A DNA stretch of 64,000 bases from Hoeflea sp. (GCF_002733955.1 NZ_NVXQ01000026.1:1-64000), one strand, 5' to 3'; shown: positions 7,625 to 18,709, counted from the stretch's first letter. Notes: a model not told the origin generated them from the letters alone. Numbers and translations are program-made.

Positions 7625-8782
7625 ATGACAAATATAGCCCGAAAAGTACAGCGTACAGCCACTGCTAAGCAGACGAAGAAAACACGTGCGGAAACCAACG
7701 CCGTCGCGAAAAAGAAGGTGCGCGCAGCGCGGGCACCCAAGGAAAATGACGAACCGCTTTCGGCAGAAGCCGAAGCCCGCTTGGCTGAAATCGTTGAGCG
7801 GGTTCTCTCATTGCACCGCAAGTCAACCGCCCAAGTGTTTGAACTGGGCGAGTGCCTGGCTGAAGCAAAATCTGTTCAGCCCCAGAAACGCTTCGGTCGC
7901 TGGCTGAAAGATAATTTCCGCTACAGCGTCCGTTCAGCTTGGAACTTCATCTCTGTTCACGAACGGCTTTCTGATCACCGCGAGCGCCTTGAAAAGCATG
8001 CCATCGGTTCGACCGCGCTTATCGAGCTTGCAAAAGCAGAGCCGGATCAGATTGAGACCGTTCTCGATCTGTATGATGAAGGCAAGAGCCTCAAGCCTGC
8101 TGAAATCAAGGCGCTCGTCGGCAAAAAGGACGAGACTGAAGCGAATGCCGATCCCAGGCAGATGGGCGGAAAATCCGGACTTCAAAAGATGGCTGCTACC
8201 AAACTGAAGATGAGTACGGCGGAGTTGAACCGACTCATCGCTGCTGTCCTCGTCGGAGTGGAAGAAGCTATTGCGCGTCACGAGAGCGGAAAGCGAATCG
8301 TCATGGCGGCGCTGGCAGCTGATGTCGAAATAAATGCACGCCATGCATCTGATCTATTCAAAGACATCCTGGCCCCTTTGGTAGCAGTTCAGCATATGCC
8401 GAAAGCCAATCTTGAACACGAAAGGTTTGGCCTTGAGACAGGCTGGGGCGCAGTCCAGCACAGCCTCTATCGCTTGGGTGGTGTTGGCTCGTGGCCAGTG
8501 CGGGACGAGATGGAAAAATGGGTCATCGAAGTGGCACACCCGGCGCTACGTTTTGCAGTCCATGGCGAACCCTATGTGGCCAATACGCCTTCGGCCGCTG
8601 CGCCCGTAATGGAAGTCGCCAAAACAGAAAGCGACGTCACGAAGAATGATCACATTGTGGTCGAGAAGGAAGCCAAAGCTGATGAGACCACACCAGGCAT
8701 TTCAGATGCCGAGCTGGATGCAACGCTCAACAGTCTTATGGCCACGAGCAAAACACCCGCTGAAGCACGCATGTCACTATAA
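7625..8782 (+). CDS. DUF3102-like island protein
   Basis: The protein has 385 residues. The N-terminus (1-45) is Lys/Arg/Ala-rich and probably binds DNA. Residues about 61-115 (HRKSTAQVFELGECLAEAK, then FGRWLKDNFRYSVRSAWNFI) match the DUF3102 pattern of a helical domain found in phage and plasmid proteins, some of them ParB-like. The middle is helical, and the last 80 residues are acidic and low-complexity. AGGAGA precedes the ATG. It has a strong promoter and its own terminator, so it forms a single-gene unit. A role in island maintenance or regulation is a guess from location and domain. Confidence 0.7.
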   Translation: MTNIARKVQRTATAKQTKKTRAETNAVAKKKVRAARAPKENDEPLSAEAEARLAEIVERVLSLHRKSTAQVFELGECLAEAKSVQPQKRFGRWLKDNFRYSVRSAWNFISVHERLSDHRERLEKHAIGSTALIELAKAEPDQIETVLDLYDEGKSLKPAEIKALVGKKDETEANADPRQMGGKSGLQKMAATKLKMSTAELNRLIAAVLVGVEEAIARHESGKRIVMAALAADVEINARHASDLFKDILAPLVAVQHMPKANLEHERFGLETGWGAVQHSLYRLGGVGSWPVRDEMEKWVIEVAHPALRFAVHGEPYVANTPSAAAPVMEVAKTESDVTKNDHIVVEKEAKADETTPGISDAELDATLNSLMATSKTPAEARMSL

Positions 8783-8838
8783 TGCTGTGACAACCGCACA
8801 GCGGTTACTCCACTCAATGCCTGGCCCAAACACCGAAC

Positions 8839-8869
8839 AAAGCCCCGCTGAATTCCGCAGCGGGGCTTT
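8839..8869. terminator. Bidirectional terminator between the DUF3102-like and integrase genes
   Basis: A perfect 12-bp stem (AAAGCCCCGCTG with CAGCGGGGCTTT) encloses a 7-base loop. The A and T ends of the stem give U tracts in both directions. It lies between the stop of the plus-strand gene (8782) and that of the minus-strand integrase (8892), so it can serve both. Confidence 0.85.
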
Positions 8870-8891
8870 AGTTTATCTGGTCTGAGACATT

Positions 8892-10748
8892 CTATCTGTC
8901 TTTGACCCGTCGCCGGGCTTGTGCGAGCCGGTCAAAATCCAAGCCCCGGAACATTGAGAAGTCGATCTTCGGATTGAGCGGAATTTTGGCAAACATTTCG
9001 GCTTCGGACTCAGTCAGGGTTTGCCAGCCATATTTGTTGTGATCGTCACCACCCAGAGCGTGACCTGCCTGCATCCGCCGTTCACGCTCGCCGATCGTCT
9101 TGTCCGCGCGAGCTTGGGTGATATAGTCGCCACGCAAGGAGTGGAACCGTTCGCCCGCCGTGTCCTTGATTCCCGCCTTGTCAAAAAGGCGTCTCATATA
9201 ACTCGACGCAGTTCTTGCTGGATCAACAAGGCTCGTCAGCTGCGGAAACAGGAAGTTGTTGCCCTGTTTTCGGGCCCAGTCGACATAGCCTATCTCGACC
9301 AGAAAATTGTGAAGCACAAAGTACCGGCCGCTTTCTGTTGTCTTGATCGGTCTCCGCACCCAGTTTCCTCCGACTGTCGCAATCCCTGCCACTTCTGCAA
9401 CCCAGATTCCGTCAAACTTTTCTTTGATGTCAGTTCCGACCAAATGGGTAAGCAGACCCAGACGGCGGCTGGTCAGCAAGCCGAGCAAAGGCAGCATGAC
9501 ATCGTCGATATAGGGGGATTGGACACAAGTCTGGAAAAGCTTCGTCAGCTTCTTTGCTGACAACGGTTCAGCGGGAATGGCCTCCACAGCATTACTGGAG
9601 TATTTGAGCGCGACGTTCTTGACTGGATTGTCAAAGGCATGCTGCGCGGCTGCATAGCTGAAGACGGGTTTGATGACTCCCATGTACCCGTTCTGTAACG
9701 TATTTTTGGCTATCCTTCCCTTGGTGAACTCTCGATTGCTGTCGATGATTTCTCTTGCTGTCAGGTCCGAAGGTCGATCCTTCTTTTCTGGAGGCCAAAA
9801 CGTCGCGAGATTGATGAAAGCCTGAAGATCGGCGGGCGTGTAGCGATCAATCGGGTGATCGCCGATCAGTTCAACGAAGAGATTCAGACGCATCTCCGCC
9901 GTATTGATGTCGTTGCTGGGCTTTACCATGGCGTTGACCCGTTGCGCGAGATACTGACTTGCAGCTGTGCTGAACAACGGTTTTTCGGACGATCCACGTT
10001 CCACATATCGCCGATCCTTGTCGGCCTCTGTTTCCACATTGGCACTGACAAGCCCGACCCTCGCACTGATCTTGCCTTTCCCTTGCGAGCCGCTCTCAAG
10101 TGGCGGCGTCAGCATAGACGCGGGACCGTCCTTGGCTCTCTCGACCAATCGCCTGGCCAGCAGTTCGGCATGGTCGCCGAGTTCCTTGTTATACGCCTCG
10201 CCTGCATCCTTGCGCGCCTTCTCTTGCGCGATCCGCATAAGCCCTCGCATCATCGCGAAGTTGTTTTCCTCTTCGGCAGTTGGCGGAGGAGGAGGTTTGC
10301 TAATGTCATAGAGAGCGGACTTGAGGCCCATCGTCACGGCTTGCCACGCCCTGGTGCCCTTGGCGTCCTCATCGATACCATCGACGTTGCCACCAAGCAT
10401 GTCTTCCATCAGTGGCCAGAACCCTCTCTCGTCATCATTCGCTTTTGACATGGCAAGCTCGATCCGTTCAAATTTTTCACGTGCGATCGCGGCCAACCTG
10501 TCGGCGATCTTGCGGGCTTCCGGTTTCGGTATGACACCGAGGCCAATCCGGATGGGACGCTTTACGTCGCCAGCGATCGTTTTGGGCAGTCGCATCTGAA
10601 ACATATAGGCCGAACCTGTTTTGATCAGGTAAAGACCGGGCGAGGAGCGAGGGCGGCCTTTCGGGGTCTCTTTCACGGAAATAATTTCCGCATTTTGCGA
10701 CGATACCCCCGACGATACATGCAACGATACAGTTCGAGTTTCTGACAT
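8892..10748 (-). CDS. Tyrosine site-specific recombinase (island integrase)
   Basis: The protein has 618 residues, starting at the ATG at 10748, which has a CAAGGGC ribosome site; a TTG six bases upstream is the alternative. The catalytic domain shows the first Arg in LLTSRRLGLLTHL, the H-x-x-R box in FHSLRGDYI (H536, R539), a third His in GHALGGDD (H563) and the nucleophile candidate Tyr in HNKYG (Y573). The N-terminal part (SPGLYLIKTGSAYMFQMRLPK) resembles the arm-type domain found in large proteobacterial integrases. It is much longer than XerC/D, as is common for integrases of genomic islands. Its position beside the tRNA-Ser 3' end strongly suggests that this gene is the target. The palindromic repeat 10676-10694 lies inside its first codons. 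Confidence 0.93.
   Translation of the reverse strand: MSETRTVSLHVSSGVSSQNAEIISVKETPKGRPRSSPGLYLIKTGSAYMFQMRLPKTIAGDVKRPIRIGLGVIPKPEARKIADRLAAIAREKFERIELAMSKANDDERGFWPLMEDMLGGNVDGIDEDAKGTRAWQAVTMGLKSALYDISKPPPPPTAEEENNFAMMRGLMRIAQEKARKDAGEAYNKELGDHAELLARRLVERAKDGPASMLTPPLESGSQGKGKISARVGLVSANVETEADKDRRYVERGSSEKPLFSTAASQYLAQRVNAMVKPSNDINTAEMRLNLFVELIGDHPIDRYTPADLQAFINLATFWPPEKKDRPSDLTAREIIDSNREFTKGRIAKNTLQNGYMGVIKPVFSYAAAQHAFDNPVKNVALKYSSNAVEAIPAEPLSAKKLTKLFQTCVQSPYIDDVMLPLLGLLTSRRLGLLTHLVGTDIKEKFDGIWVAEVAGIATVGGNWVRRPIKTTESGRYFVLHNFLVEIGYVDWARKQGNNFLFPQLTSLVDPARTASSYMRRLFDKAGIKDTAGERFHSLRGDYITQARADKTIGERERRMQAGHALGGDDHNKYGWQTLTESEAEMFAKIPLNPKIDFSMFRGLDFDRLAQARRRVKDR
10676..10694. repeat. 19-bp copy of the palindromic element found at 1320-1338
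   Basis: CGGAAATAATTTCCGCATT is identical to bases 1320-1338. Fifteen of these bases form a perfect palindrome centred on 10683. Here it lies within the integrase coding region, 54-72 bases after the start codon. A 19-base identity between two otherwise unrelated spots of one island is unlikely by chance. Confidence 0.55.
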
Positions 10749-10837
10749 TGGCAAAAGCCCTTGTTTTGGGCGGCCAGTTTCAAAAAAACCTTATCTATCA
10801 AAAACTTGGGAACTGCCTTTTTGAGTGCCCGGAGGGG

Positions 10838-10928
<91 letters not shown>

Positions 10929-11045
10929 GCGTCTTTGGTCGGCGCAGTATCAGTGCGCGGTCGCCTCCATAACCAAGGAGAGCGGCTTGCACAAGGGGTA
11001 AGTTTGCCTCTTGCCCCCGAAACCGGGCCGAAGGGGCAATTTGGC

Positions 11046-11074
11046 TTGACTCATGGACCCGTCTGACGTATCTC
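11046..11074 (+). promoter_or_regulatory. Probable promoter of rplU-rpmA
   Basis: TTGACT (11046-11051, within the rhizobial-style CTTGAC context) and TATCTC (11069-11074) are separated by 17 bases. They lie in the 327-base gap between the tRNA and rplU, in which I see no gene. This implies a leader of about 170 bases before the rplU start. Confidence 0.5.
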
Positions 11075-11255
11075 GCGACCCGAATGCGGCGTGGGGCTTC
11101 CTGCGCCGTTGGCCTTTGAATGGATAATCCGAAACTCCCGGACCCCGCTTCAGGCTTCACCCGGGCATCCGGAAACGGACTGTCCGATCACTCCGACTGG
11201 CAAAAAGACGGCCCACCACAATGGTGAGAGCCGGACGAACACGAAAGGACAAAAG

Positions 11256-11879
11256 ATGTTCGCAGTCATTAAAACCGGTGGCAAGCAGTACCGCGTCGCT
11301 GCCAATGACGTTCTGACGATCGAAAAGCTCGAGGGCGCCGCCGGCGATTCCGTCGAGTTCACCGAAGTTCTCATGGTCGGCGAAGGCGCCGGCGCATCTG
11401 TTGGCGCACCCTTCGTTGAAGGCGCCATGGTTGTTGCCGAAGTTGTCGAGCAGGGCCGTGCCCGCAAGGTTCTCGCGTTCAAGAAGCGCCGCCGTCAGAA
11501 CTCCAAGCGCATTCGCGGTCACCGTCAGCACCAGACTGTCGTCAAGATCACCGACATCCTGACCGGTGGTGCGAAGCCGTCCAAGAAGGCTGCTCCGAAG
11601 AAGGAAGCTGCACCCAAGGCTGCCGCTCCGGCCAAGACCGAAGCCGCCGCCACCGCAGCGCCACTCTTCACCGCGCCAGAAGGCGAGCCCGACAACCTGA
11701 CCAAGATCAAGGGCATCGGCCCGGTCGCAGCCGGTCAGCTTGCCGAGCAGGGCATCACCACCTTTGCCCAGGTCGCCGCACTTTCGGACGCCGACATCAC
11801 CCGCATCGACGAAGCCATGCCGTTCAGCGCCGACCAGATCTCGGACTGGCGCGAGCAGGCCAAGGCACTCGCGAAGTAA
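11256..11879 (+). CDS. rplU: 50S ribosomal protein L21, with C-terminal HhH extension
   Basis: Residues 1-103 are standard L21 ([20 protein letters not shown], then [17 protein letters not shown]) and bind 23S rRNA. A linker of Ala, Lys and Pro (about 107-145) leads to a helix-hairpin-helix-type domain ([19 protein letters not shown]...[11 protein letters not shown]), making 208 residues against about 103 in E. coli. Such extended L21 proteins are usual in Rhizobiales. The ATG at 11256 has GAAAGGA upstream; an in-frame start at 11091 is unlikely. The gene is followed by rpmA after 78 bases, forming the usual rplU-rpmA operon. Confidence 0.96.
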   Translation: MFAVIKTGGKQYRVAANDVLTIEKLEGAAGDSVEFTEVLMVGEGAGASVGAPFVEGAMVVAEVVEQGRARKVLAFKKRRRQNSKRIRGHRQHQTVVKITDILTGGAKPSKKAAPKKEAAPKAAAPAKTEAAATAAPLFTAPEGEPDNLTKIKGIGPVAAGQLAEQGITTFAQVAALSDADITRIDEAMPFSADQISDWREQAKALAK

Positions 11880-11957
11880 TCAACCGCCCGTTCGGGCCCT
11901 GGCGGCCAAAAGCCGCAAACAGACAATCGCCCTTGAGGCGGAAACAGGAGCAGACCC

Positions 11958-12227
11958 ATGGCACACAAAAAAGCTGGCGGTTCCACGCGTAACGGTCGCG
12001 ATTCGAACTCCAAGCGCCTCGGCGTGAAGAAGTTCGGCGGCGAAGCCGTGATTGCAGGCAACATCATCATTCGTCAGCGCGGAACCAAATGGCATCCGGG
12101 CACCGGCGTCGGCATTGGCAAGGATCACACCATTTTTGCCGTGCAGCCGGGCAATGTTGACTTTCGCAAGACAGCCAACGGCCGAACCTTTGTGTCCGTT
12201 GTGGCGAAAGCCGAAGCAGCGGAATAA
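11958..12227 (+). CDS. rpmA: 50S ribosomal protein L27
   Basis: The protein has 89 residues and starts [20 protein letters not shown], the classical L27 N-terminus that reaches the peptidyl transferase centre; there is no Firmicutes-type leader peptide. The C-terminal part contains [20 protein letters not shown]. It is second in the operon with rplU and is followed by a strong terminator at 12304. Confidence 0.97.
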   Translation: MAHKKAGGSTRNGRDSNSKRLGVKKFGGEAVIAGNIIIRQRGTKWHPGTGVGIGKDHTIFAVQPGNVDFRKTANGRTFVSVVAKAEAAE

Positions 12228-12303
12228 GCCGGATCGCATTTTGCAAGCCGGCGTCTCATCGACCCGGCCTTCGCAGGCATCCTCCGGAACACCGGATCAA
12301 GAA

Positions 12304-12332
12304 GGGGAGATGGGACACCATCTCCCCTTTTT
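12304..12332 (+). terminator. Rho-independent terminator of rplU-rpmA
   Basis: A perfect 10-bp stem (GGGGAGATGG with CCATCTCCCC, loop GACA) is followed by TTTTT. It ends 25 bases before the next start codon. Confidence 0.9.
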
Positions 12333-12357
12333 CTTTGTCCCAAACCGGAGAACGATC

Positions 12358-13047
12358 ATGAGACAGGATACAAGTTCAAGCCCGAGCGTCAGTGCACGGG
12401 CCCCCAGAGACAATCTCAGCGACTGTAGCAGCGCAAGCGACACCGAAAGGTTCGAAGAGACAGCATCGAGTTTCGATTGCCCCGTTCTTCTGACCGAAAA
12501 TCTGGTCCTGCGCGCACCCCATGCCGAGGACATCGACGCAATTGCCATTCTCGCCGATAACCCGGCCATCGCCACCATGGTGTCCCGCATCCCGCATCCC
12601 TACACCCGCGCGGACGCCGACACCTTTGTGCGAACCGCCGCCAAACGCGGGAATGGCAATTGCGTCTATGCGATCACCGAAGCCGAATCCGGCAAACTGA
12701 TGGGCTGCTGCTCACTGGAAACCGCGGCAGACGGTAACGCGCTAGAGCTGGGTTACTGGGTCGGAGAACCGTTCTGGGGTCGGGGCATTGCCACGCAAGC
12801 CGTGCATGCACTGGTCGACATGGCCTTCCGCACCCGCGACATCGAGCACATCGACGCCCGCTGCCGGGTCATCAACCCGGCTTCGCGGCGGGTGCTGCAG
12901 AAAAGCGGCTTCCAGTTCCAGGGCACCGGCATGATCAATGTTCTGGCCATCAACGCCAGCGCTGCGGTCGAATGGTTCCGGCTCGACCGCAAGACCTGGG
13001 TGTCGCTGATCAGCTGGTCAAACGAGAACCGGCCGGACAGGCGTTAG
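12358..13047 (+). CDS. GNAT family N-acetyltransferase (RimJ/RimL type)
   Basis: The protein has 229 residues. After a Ser-rich N-terminal tail of about 45 residues comes an acetyltransferase domain: LLTENLVLRAPHAEDIDAIA (the RimJ-like opening), GYWVGEPFWGRGIATQAV (acetyl-CoA binding, the Q/RxxGxG/A-type loop) and ARCRVINPASRRVLQKSGF. It probably acetylates an N-terminal amino group or small molecule; the substrate is unknown. The ATG at 12358 has GGAGA upstream. A GNAT gene after rpmA is common in Rhizobiales. Confidence 0.88.
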   Translation: MRQDTSSSPSVSARAPRDNLSDCSSASDTERFEETASSFDCPVLLTENLVLRAPHAEDIDAIAILADNPAIATMVSRIPHPYTRADADTFVRTAAKRGNGNCVYAITEAESGKLMGCCSLETAADGNALELGYWVGEPFWGRGIATQAVHALVDMAFRTRDIEHIDARCRVINPASRRVLQKSGFQFQGTGMINVLAINASAAVEWFRLDRKTWVSLISWSNENRPDRR

Positions 13048-13150
13048 AGCAATTCCAGCAAAAGTGGGGACCGGTTTTGCGTCCGGAATTGCGTCAAAAC
13101 AATGAGATAGAGCGTTGAAGGCGACTCGGATTTCGCCGCAAATGCTCTAG
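13045..13150. repeat. Rhizobial intergenic mosaic element (RIME-like)
   Basis: The roughly 105-base element begins AGAGCA and ends TGCTCT and contains an internal inverted pair (AATTCCAGCAAAA against TTTTGCGTCCGGAATT). It matches from memory the well-known palindromic intergenic repeat scattered through rhizobial genomes (GTTTTGCGTCCGGAATTGCG). It starts on the stop codon of the acetyltransferase gene. It may form an mRNA hairpin or serve as a terminator. Confidence 0.75.
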
Positions 13151-13229
13151 CCTGAAAACCGGCCTGCCGGAGCAATCCGCAAGCCCTCTGGCGGCGTAGA
13201 AGGATCATGACCCCTAAAAGGAATGATCC

Positions 13230-13757
13230 ATGACCCTTCTGCGCCCCCTCGCCTTCACGCTCTTTGCCACGCTTGTCTCCGTTCCCGCTCACTCCACTGA
13301 CCTCCGGCTCGAGGATTTCTTCGAGGGCAAGACCTATGCCTACGGCTCTTTCGGCGCCATCACCGGCCTGAGCCGCAGTTTCCGCGTTGACCTCACCGGC
13401 AAGGTGCGTGGCAAGGTGCTGACCTTGCGCGAGGATTTCCGCTATGACGACGGCGAGCGCGACACCAAGACCTGGATCTTCACCCGCACCGGCCCCAACA
13501 CCTATTCCGGCACCCGCGAGGATGTGGTGGGTGAAACCACCGTCCGCCTGTCGGGCAACACCGCCCGCTTCACCTACCGGGTGGATCTCAATCCCGGTGG
13601 CGATCCCAACATCGTCCGCTTCCACGACAAGCTGGTGCTGAAGGACGACGGCACCTTGCGCAACACCGCCCTTGTGACCAAGTTCGCCCTGCCGATCGCC
13701 CGCGTCAGGGTCAATTTCGCGCCCACCCTGGAAGGCGCCAAGGCCATCAAACCCTGA
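13230..13757 (+). CDS. DUF3833 family exported protein
   Basis: The protein has 175 residues. The N-terminus (MTLLRPLAFTLFATLVSVPAHS) is a cleavable signal peptide. The mature part matches the DUF3833 pattern: LEDFFEGKTYAYGSFG, LTLREDFRYDDGERDTKTWIF, GNTARFTYRV and LVLKDDGTLRNTALVTKFALPI. The family folds as a lipocalin-like beta barrel in the periplasm of Gram-negative bacteria, function not known. It stands alone between the mosaic repeat and obgE. Confidence 0.85.
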   Translation: MTLLRPLAFTLFATLVSVPAHSTDLRLEDFFEGKTYAYGSFGAITGLSRSFRVDLTGKVRGKVLTLREDFRYDDGERDTKTWIFTRTGPNTYSGTREDVVGETTVRLSGNTARFTYRVDLNPGGDPNIVRFHDKLVLKDDGTLRNTALVTKFALPIARVRVNFAPTLEGAKAIKP

Positions 13758-13802
13758 CCGGGCCGGGCCGGAACCTTTACCAATGGCCGCAATAGGCTTT
13801 GA

Positions 13803-14930
<1,128 letters not shown>

Positions 14931-14932
14931 CC

Positions 14933-16054
14933 ATGTCCGCCCACCGCAAGCCTGTTTCCGCGCACAAGCGCATTGTCATCAAGATCGGCTCGGCGCTGCT
15001 CGTCGACCGCAAGACCGGCCTGAAGGCTGCATGGCTCGAATCGCTCTGCGCCGACATTGCCGAGCTCAAGGCCGCTGGTGCCGAGGTCCTGGTGGTTTCC
15101 TCCGGCGCCATCGCCATGGGCCGCACCGTGCTCGGCCTGCCCGGCGGCGCGTTGCGGCTTGAAGAAAGCCAGGCCGCCGCCGCCGTCGGCCAGATTGCGC
15201 TGGCGCGGGCCTGGTCGGCGAGCCTCTCCACCCATTCCATTGTGGCCGGACAGATCCTGCTCACCCTGGGCGACACCGAAGAGCGCCGCCGCTATCTCAA
15301 CGCGCGTGCCACCATGGCCGAGCTGATGCGCCACGGCGCGGTGCCGATCATCAACGAGAACGACACCGTCGCCACCAGCGAAATCCGCTATGGCGACAAT
15401 GACCGGCTCGCCGCCCGCGTCGCCACCATGGCCGGCGCCGACCTGCTGGTGCTGATGTCGGATATCGACGGGCTCTACACCGCCCCGCCGCATCTCGACC
15501 CCGATGCCCGGTTTCTCGAAACCATCGAGGCCATCACCCCGGAAATCGAGGCCATGGCGGGTGACGCCGGGTCCGAGCTCTCGCGCGGCGGCATGAAAAC
15601 CAAGATCGACGCCGGCAAGATCGCCACCGGTGCCGGCTGCGCCATGATCATCGCCTCGGGCAAGACCGACCACCCGCTCTCGGCCATCGACAAGGGTGCG
15701 CGCTCAAGCTGGTTCCAGCCCTCGGGCACGCCGCAATCGGCGCGCAAGATCTGGATCGCCGGGCAACTCGATCCTGCCGGCAGACTGAGCATCGACTCCG
15801 GCGCCGAAAAGGCACTCCGCTCCGGCAAGAGCCTGCTGCCGGCCGGCGTCAAATCCATCAGCGGCGACTTTCATCGCGGCGACCCAGTTGCGATCTGCGA
15901 CCCGTCGGGCCGTGAAATCGCCCGCGGCCTGTCCGCCTATGATTCCGACGAAGCCCGGCGCATTGCCGGACGCAAATCGGCCGAAATCGAGGCCATTCTG
16001 GGCTATTCCGGCCGCGCCGCCATGATCCACCGCGACGACATGGTGATCGGCTGA
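14933..16054 (+). CDS. proB: Glutamate 5-kinase
   Basis: The protein has 373 residues. The amino acid kinase domain starts [15 protein letters not shown] and includes [18 protein letters not shown] and [18 protein letters not shown]-terminal PUA domain (about 280-373) contains [26 protein letters not shown]. It catalyses ATP-dependent phosphorylation of glutamate, the first and feedback-controlled step of proline synthesis. It follows obgE after two bases and precedes proA, as in other Rhizobiales. Confidence 0.96.
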   Translation: MSAHRKPVSAHKRIVIKIGSALLVDRKTGLKAAWLESLCADIAELKAAGAEVLVVSSGAIAMGRTVLGLPGGALRLEESQAAAAVGQIALARAWSASLSTHSIVAGQILLTLGDTEERRRYLNARATMAELMRHGAVPIINENDTVATSEIRYGDNDRLAARVATMAGADLLVLMSDIDGLYTAPPHLDPDARFLETIEAITPEIEAMAGDAGSELSRGGMKTKIDAGKIATGAGCAMIIASGKTDHPLSAIDKGARSSWFQPSGTPQSARKIWIAGQLDPAGRLSIDSGAEKALRSGKSLLPAGVKSISGDFHRGDPVAICDPSGREIARGLSAYDSDEARRIAGRKSAEIEAILGYSGRAAMIHRDDMVIG

Positions 16055-16137
16055 AAACGCCTGGATCGCGTCCCGGCTTTACGGCGTCACCCCGATTGCG
16101 TAAGAAACCTGCCTGATCGCAAGCCGGGAGTATCACC

Positions 16138-17421
16138 ATGCTCGACAAGACCGAGAGCAAAGCAGACATCGCAACGCTGATGGCCGACATCGGCCGCCGG
16201 GCGAAAGCTGCCGCGCGACCGCTTGCGATTGCGACAACCGATCAGAAGAATGCCGCGCTCAACGCCATGGCCGACGCCATTTCCACACGCCGGCAGGAGA
16301 TTCTCGACGCCAACGCGCTTGATGTAGACGCCGCGTTGAAGAGCGACATGGCGGCTTCTTTCGTGGATCGTCTCAAGCTTGATGACAGCCGCATCGATGG
16401 CATCATTGACGGCATCCGCGCCATCGCGGATCTCGCCGATCCGGTCGGTGACGTGATTGCTGCCTGGGATCGTCCCAACGGGCTCAAGATCGAACGCGTC
16501 CGCACGCCTTTGGGCGTCATCGGCGTGATCTATGAAAGCCGTCCCAATGTCACCGCCGACGCTGGAGCTCTCTGCCTGAAAGCCGGCAACGCAGTGATTT
16601 TGCGCGGCGGATCGGATTCGTTTCATTCCTCTCGCGCCATCCATGCCTGTCTCACCGACGGGTTGGAAAGCGCCGGACTGCCCGCGGACGCCATCCAGAT
16701 GATCCCGGTCTCCGACCGCGCAGCCGTCGGCGAACTGCTCACCGGACTGAACGGCACGGTCGACGTGATAGTGCCCCGCGGCGGCAAGAGCCTTGTCGCC
16801 CGCGTCCAGGCCGATGCCCGGGTGCCGGTCTTTGCCCACCTTGAAGGCCTGTGCCACATCTATGTCGACAAGTCCGCCGATCCCGCCATGGCGCGGCGCA
16901 TCGTGGTCAATGCCAAGATGCGGCGCACCGGCATTTGCGGCGCCGCCGAAACCCTGCTGCTCGACAGCGCCATGGACCGCTCACTGGCCGCCGATATCCT
17001 TGCCGATCTGGCTGCTGCCGGCTGCGAGGTTCACGGCGACAATGCGGTAATGGCGCTTCAACCCGAGGCAACCCTTGCCACCGAAGACGACTGGCGCACT
17101 GAGTATCTCGACGCCATTATCGCGGCCCGCTTTGTCGACGGCATCGACGGCGCCATCGCCCATATTTCTCAGTGGTCGTCGAGCCACACCGAAGCGGTGA
17201 TTGCCGAAGACGCAAGCGTCGTCGAGCGCTTCTTCACCGAAGTTGATTCGGCCATCCTGCTGCACAATGCCTCCACCCAGTTTGCCGATGGCGGCGAGTT
17301 CGGCATGGGCGCGGAAATCGGCATCGCCACCGGCAAGATGCATGCGCGCGGGCCCGTCGGTGTCGAGCAGCTGACCTCGTTCAAGTACCAGGTGCATGGC
17401 ACGGGCCAGATCCGGCCTTGA
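16138..17421 (+). CDS. proA: Gamma-glutamyl phosphate reductase
   Basis: The protein has 427 residues and belongs to the aldehyde dehydrogenase superfamily. Visible motifs are [44 protein letters not shown] and the catalytic Cys in [14 protein letters not shown]. It reduces glutamyl-5-phosphate to the semialdehyde in proline synthesis, using the ProB product. It ends on a TGA that overlaps the probable start of nadD. Confidence 0.96.
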   Translation: MLDKTESKADIATLMADIGRRAKAAARPLAIATTDQKNAALNAMADAISTRRQEILDANALDVDAALKSDMAASFVDRLKLDDSRIDGIIDGIRAIADLADPVGDVIAAWDRPNGLKIERVRTPLGVIGVIYESRPNVTADAGALCLKAGNAVILRGGSDSFHSSRAIHACLTDGLESAGLPADAIQMIPVSDRAAVGELLTGLNGTVDVIVPRGGKSLVARVQADARVPVFAHLEGLCHIYVDKSADPAMARRIVVNAKMRRTGICGAAETLLLDSAMDRSLAADILADLAAAGCEVHGDNAVMALQPEATLATEDDWRTEYLDAIIAARFVDGIDGAIAHISQWSSSHTEAVIAEDASVVERFFTEVDSAILLHNASTQFADGGEFGMGAEIGIATGKMHARGPVGVEQLTSFKYQVHGTGQIRP

Positions 17422-18062
17422 GCGAAAAGCCAGCCAGGTCCCCATCCTATCTGAAGATGCCCCATGTCGAGCGGGGCATGACCGTTGGCCTGTTCGGCGG
17501 GTCCTTCAACCCGCCGCATCGGGGCCATGAGCTGGTCGCGGAAATCGCGCTACGCCGCCTCGGCCTCGATCAGCTCTGGTGGATGGTCACGCCGGGCAAC
17601 CCGCTCAAGAACCACAGTGACCTCGCGGGCCTAGATGAGCGTATCGAGCTGAGCCGCCGGATGGCGCCCGGCCCCAGGGTCAAGGTGACCGCCTTCGAAG
17701 CCGCGCATGACCTGCATTACACCGCTCAGACACTGGCTTTCGTCAAGGCGCGCAATCCGGGCATTCATTTTGTCTGGATCATGGGTGCGGACAATCTGCG
17801 CCAATTTCACAAGTGGCAGGACTGGCGCGCCATCGCCGAAACCTTCCCCATCGCGGTGATCGACCGGCCGGGCTCGACGCTGGCCTACCTGTCATCGAAA
17901 ATGGCCAAGGCCTTCAGCCATGCCCGTGTCGATGAGAACCACGCAGCGCTGCTGCCCTTCCTCCGGGCGCCTGCCTGGACCTTCATCCATGGCCCCCGCT
18001 CCTCGCTGTCGTCGAGCGCCATCCGCAGCGAGCGCGCCACGAATAAAACCGCCACATCTTGA
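17418..18062 (+). CDS. nadD: Nicotinate-nucleotide adenylyltransferase
   Basis: The protein is 214 residues if it starts at the TTG at 17418 that overlaps the proA stop; an ATG at 17457 (MPHVERGM) is the alternative. The nucleotidyltransferase signature [14 protein letters not shown] is at about 24-37, [11 protein letters not shown] follows, and SSLSSSAIR near the C-terminus matches the ISSTxIR motif. It makes nicotinate adenine dinucleotide in NAD synthesis. Close rhizobial proteins carry a similar short leader before MPHVE, which is why I prefer the TTG, with limited confidence. Confidence 0.93.
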   Translation: MSEKPARSPSYLKMPHVERGMTVGLFGGSFNPPHRGHELVAEIALRRLGLDQLWWMVTPGNPLKNHSDLAGLDERIELSRRMAPGPRVKVTAFEAAHDLHYTAQTLAFVKARNPGIHFVWIMGADNLRQFHKWQDWRAIAETFPIAVIDRPGSTLAYLSSKMAKAFSHARVDENHAALLPFLRAPAWTFIHGPRSSLSSSAIRSERATNKTATS

Positions 18063-18160
18063 AAAACCGCATGGTCCGTGACTATCTTCATGTTGCGCCG
18101 CAATCAGCTTGATGATTTGGCGCGCTTGTTGGACTGTTCAGGACACGGAAAGGAACCACT

Positions 18161-18574
18161 CTGAGAACAGAACACACGAAGGGAAACGTCAAGGACGGTT
18201 TCTCGCAAGCGACCGGAAGCGGTGAACCTACCGCTCTGCGTCAGCTTACACTGGTCCGCGACAGCTTGGCGGACTCCAAGGCAGAAGACATCGTAGCCAT
18301 CGACATTGCAGGCAAGTCGGCGCTGGGCGACCATATGGTTGTTGCCTCCGGCCGCTCGAGCCGCCATGTCGCATCGATCTGCGATCGGCTGATCAGCGAC
18401 CTCAAGGATGCCGACTTGGGCAATCCGCGGGTCGAGGGTCTGGCGACCGGCGATTGGGTGCTGATTGATGCTGGCGATGTCATCATTCATGTTTTCCGCC
18501 CGGAAATCAGGGAGTTCTACAACATCGAGAAGATGTGGCAGACCCCGGATCTCGACGACGGAAAGCTGCACTGA
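18161..18574 (+). CDS. rsfS: Ribosome silencing factor RsfS, apparent CTG start
   Basis: RsfS binds L14 on the 50S subunit and blocks subunit joining in stationary phase. Core motifs are DSKAEDIVAIDIAGKSALGDHMVVASGRSSRHV, GDWVLIDAGDVIIHVF and EIREFYNIEKMW. The first ATG/GTG/TTG in frame after the upstream stop (18113-18115) is a TTG at 18266, which would remove the first helix (LRQLTLVRDSL). A GGAAAGGA ribosome site sits six bases before a CTG at 18161, and starting there gives LRTEHTKGN, aligned with the usual rhizobial N-terminus. I therefore place the start at CTG, giving 137 residues. Confidence 0.88.
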   Translation: MRTEHTKGNVKDGFSQATGSGEPTALRQLTLVRDSLADSKAEDIVAIDIAGKSALGDHMVVASGRSSRHVASICDRLISDLKDADLGNPRVEGLATGDWVLIDAGDVIIHVFRPEIREFYNIEKMWQTPDLDDGKLH

Positions 18575-18709
18575 CCAACACGGCCTGATCCGCTCTGGAG
18601 CTGACAGGCCGGCAGGTCTTGACGATCAGGTTGGACGCCGCCCGGTCATCTCAGGCGGGGCGGCCGGGTGTCTGTTGCGCTGATCTGACAACGGAAAAAC
18701 ACGGGCTCC

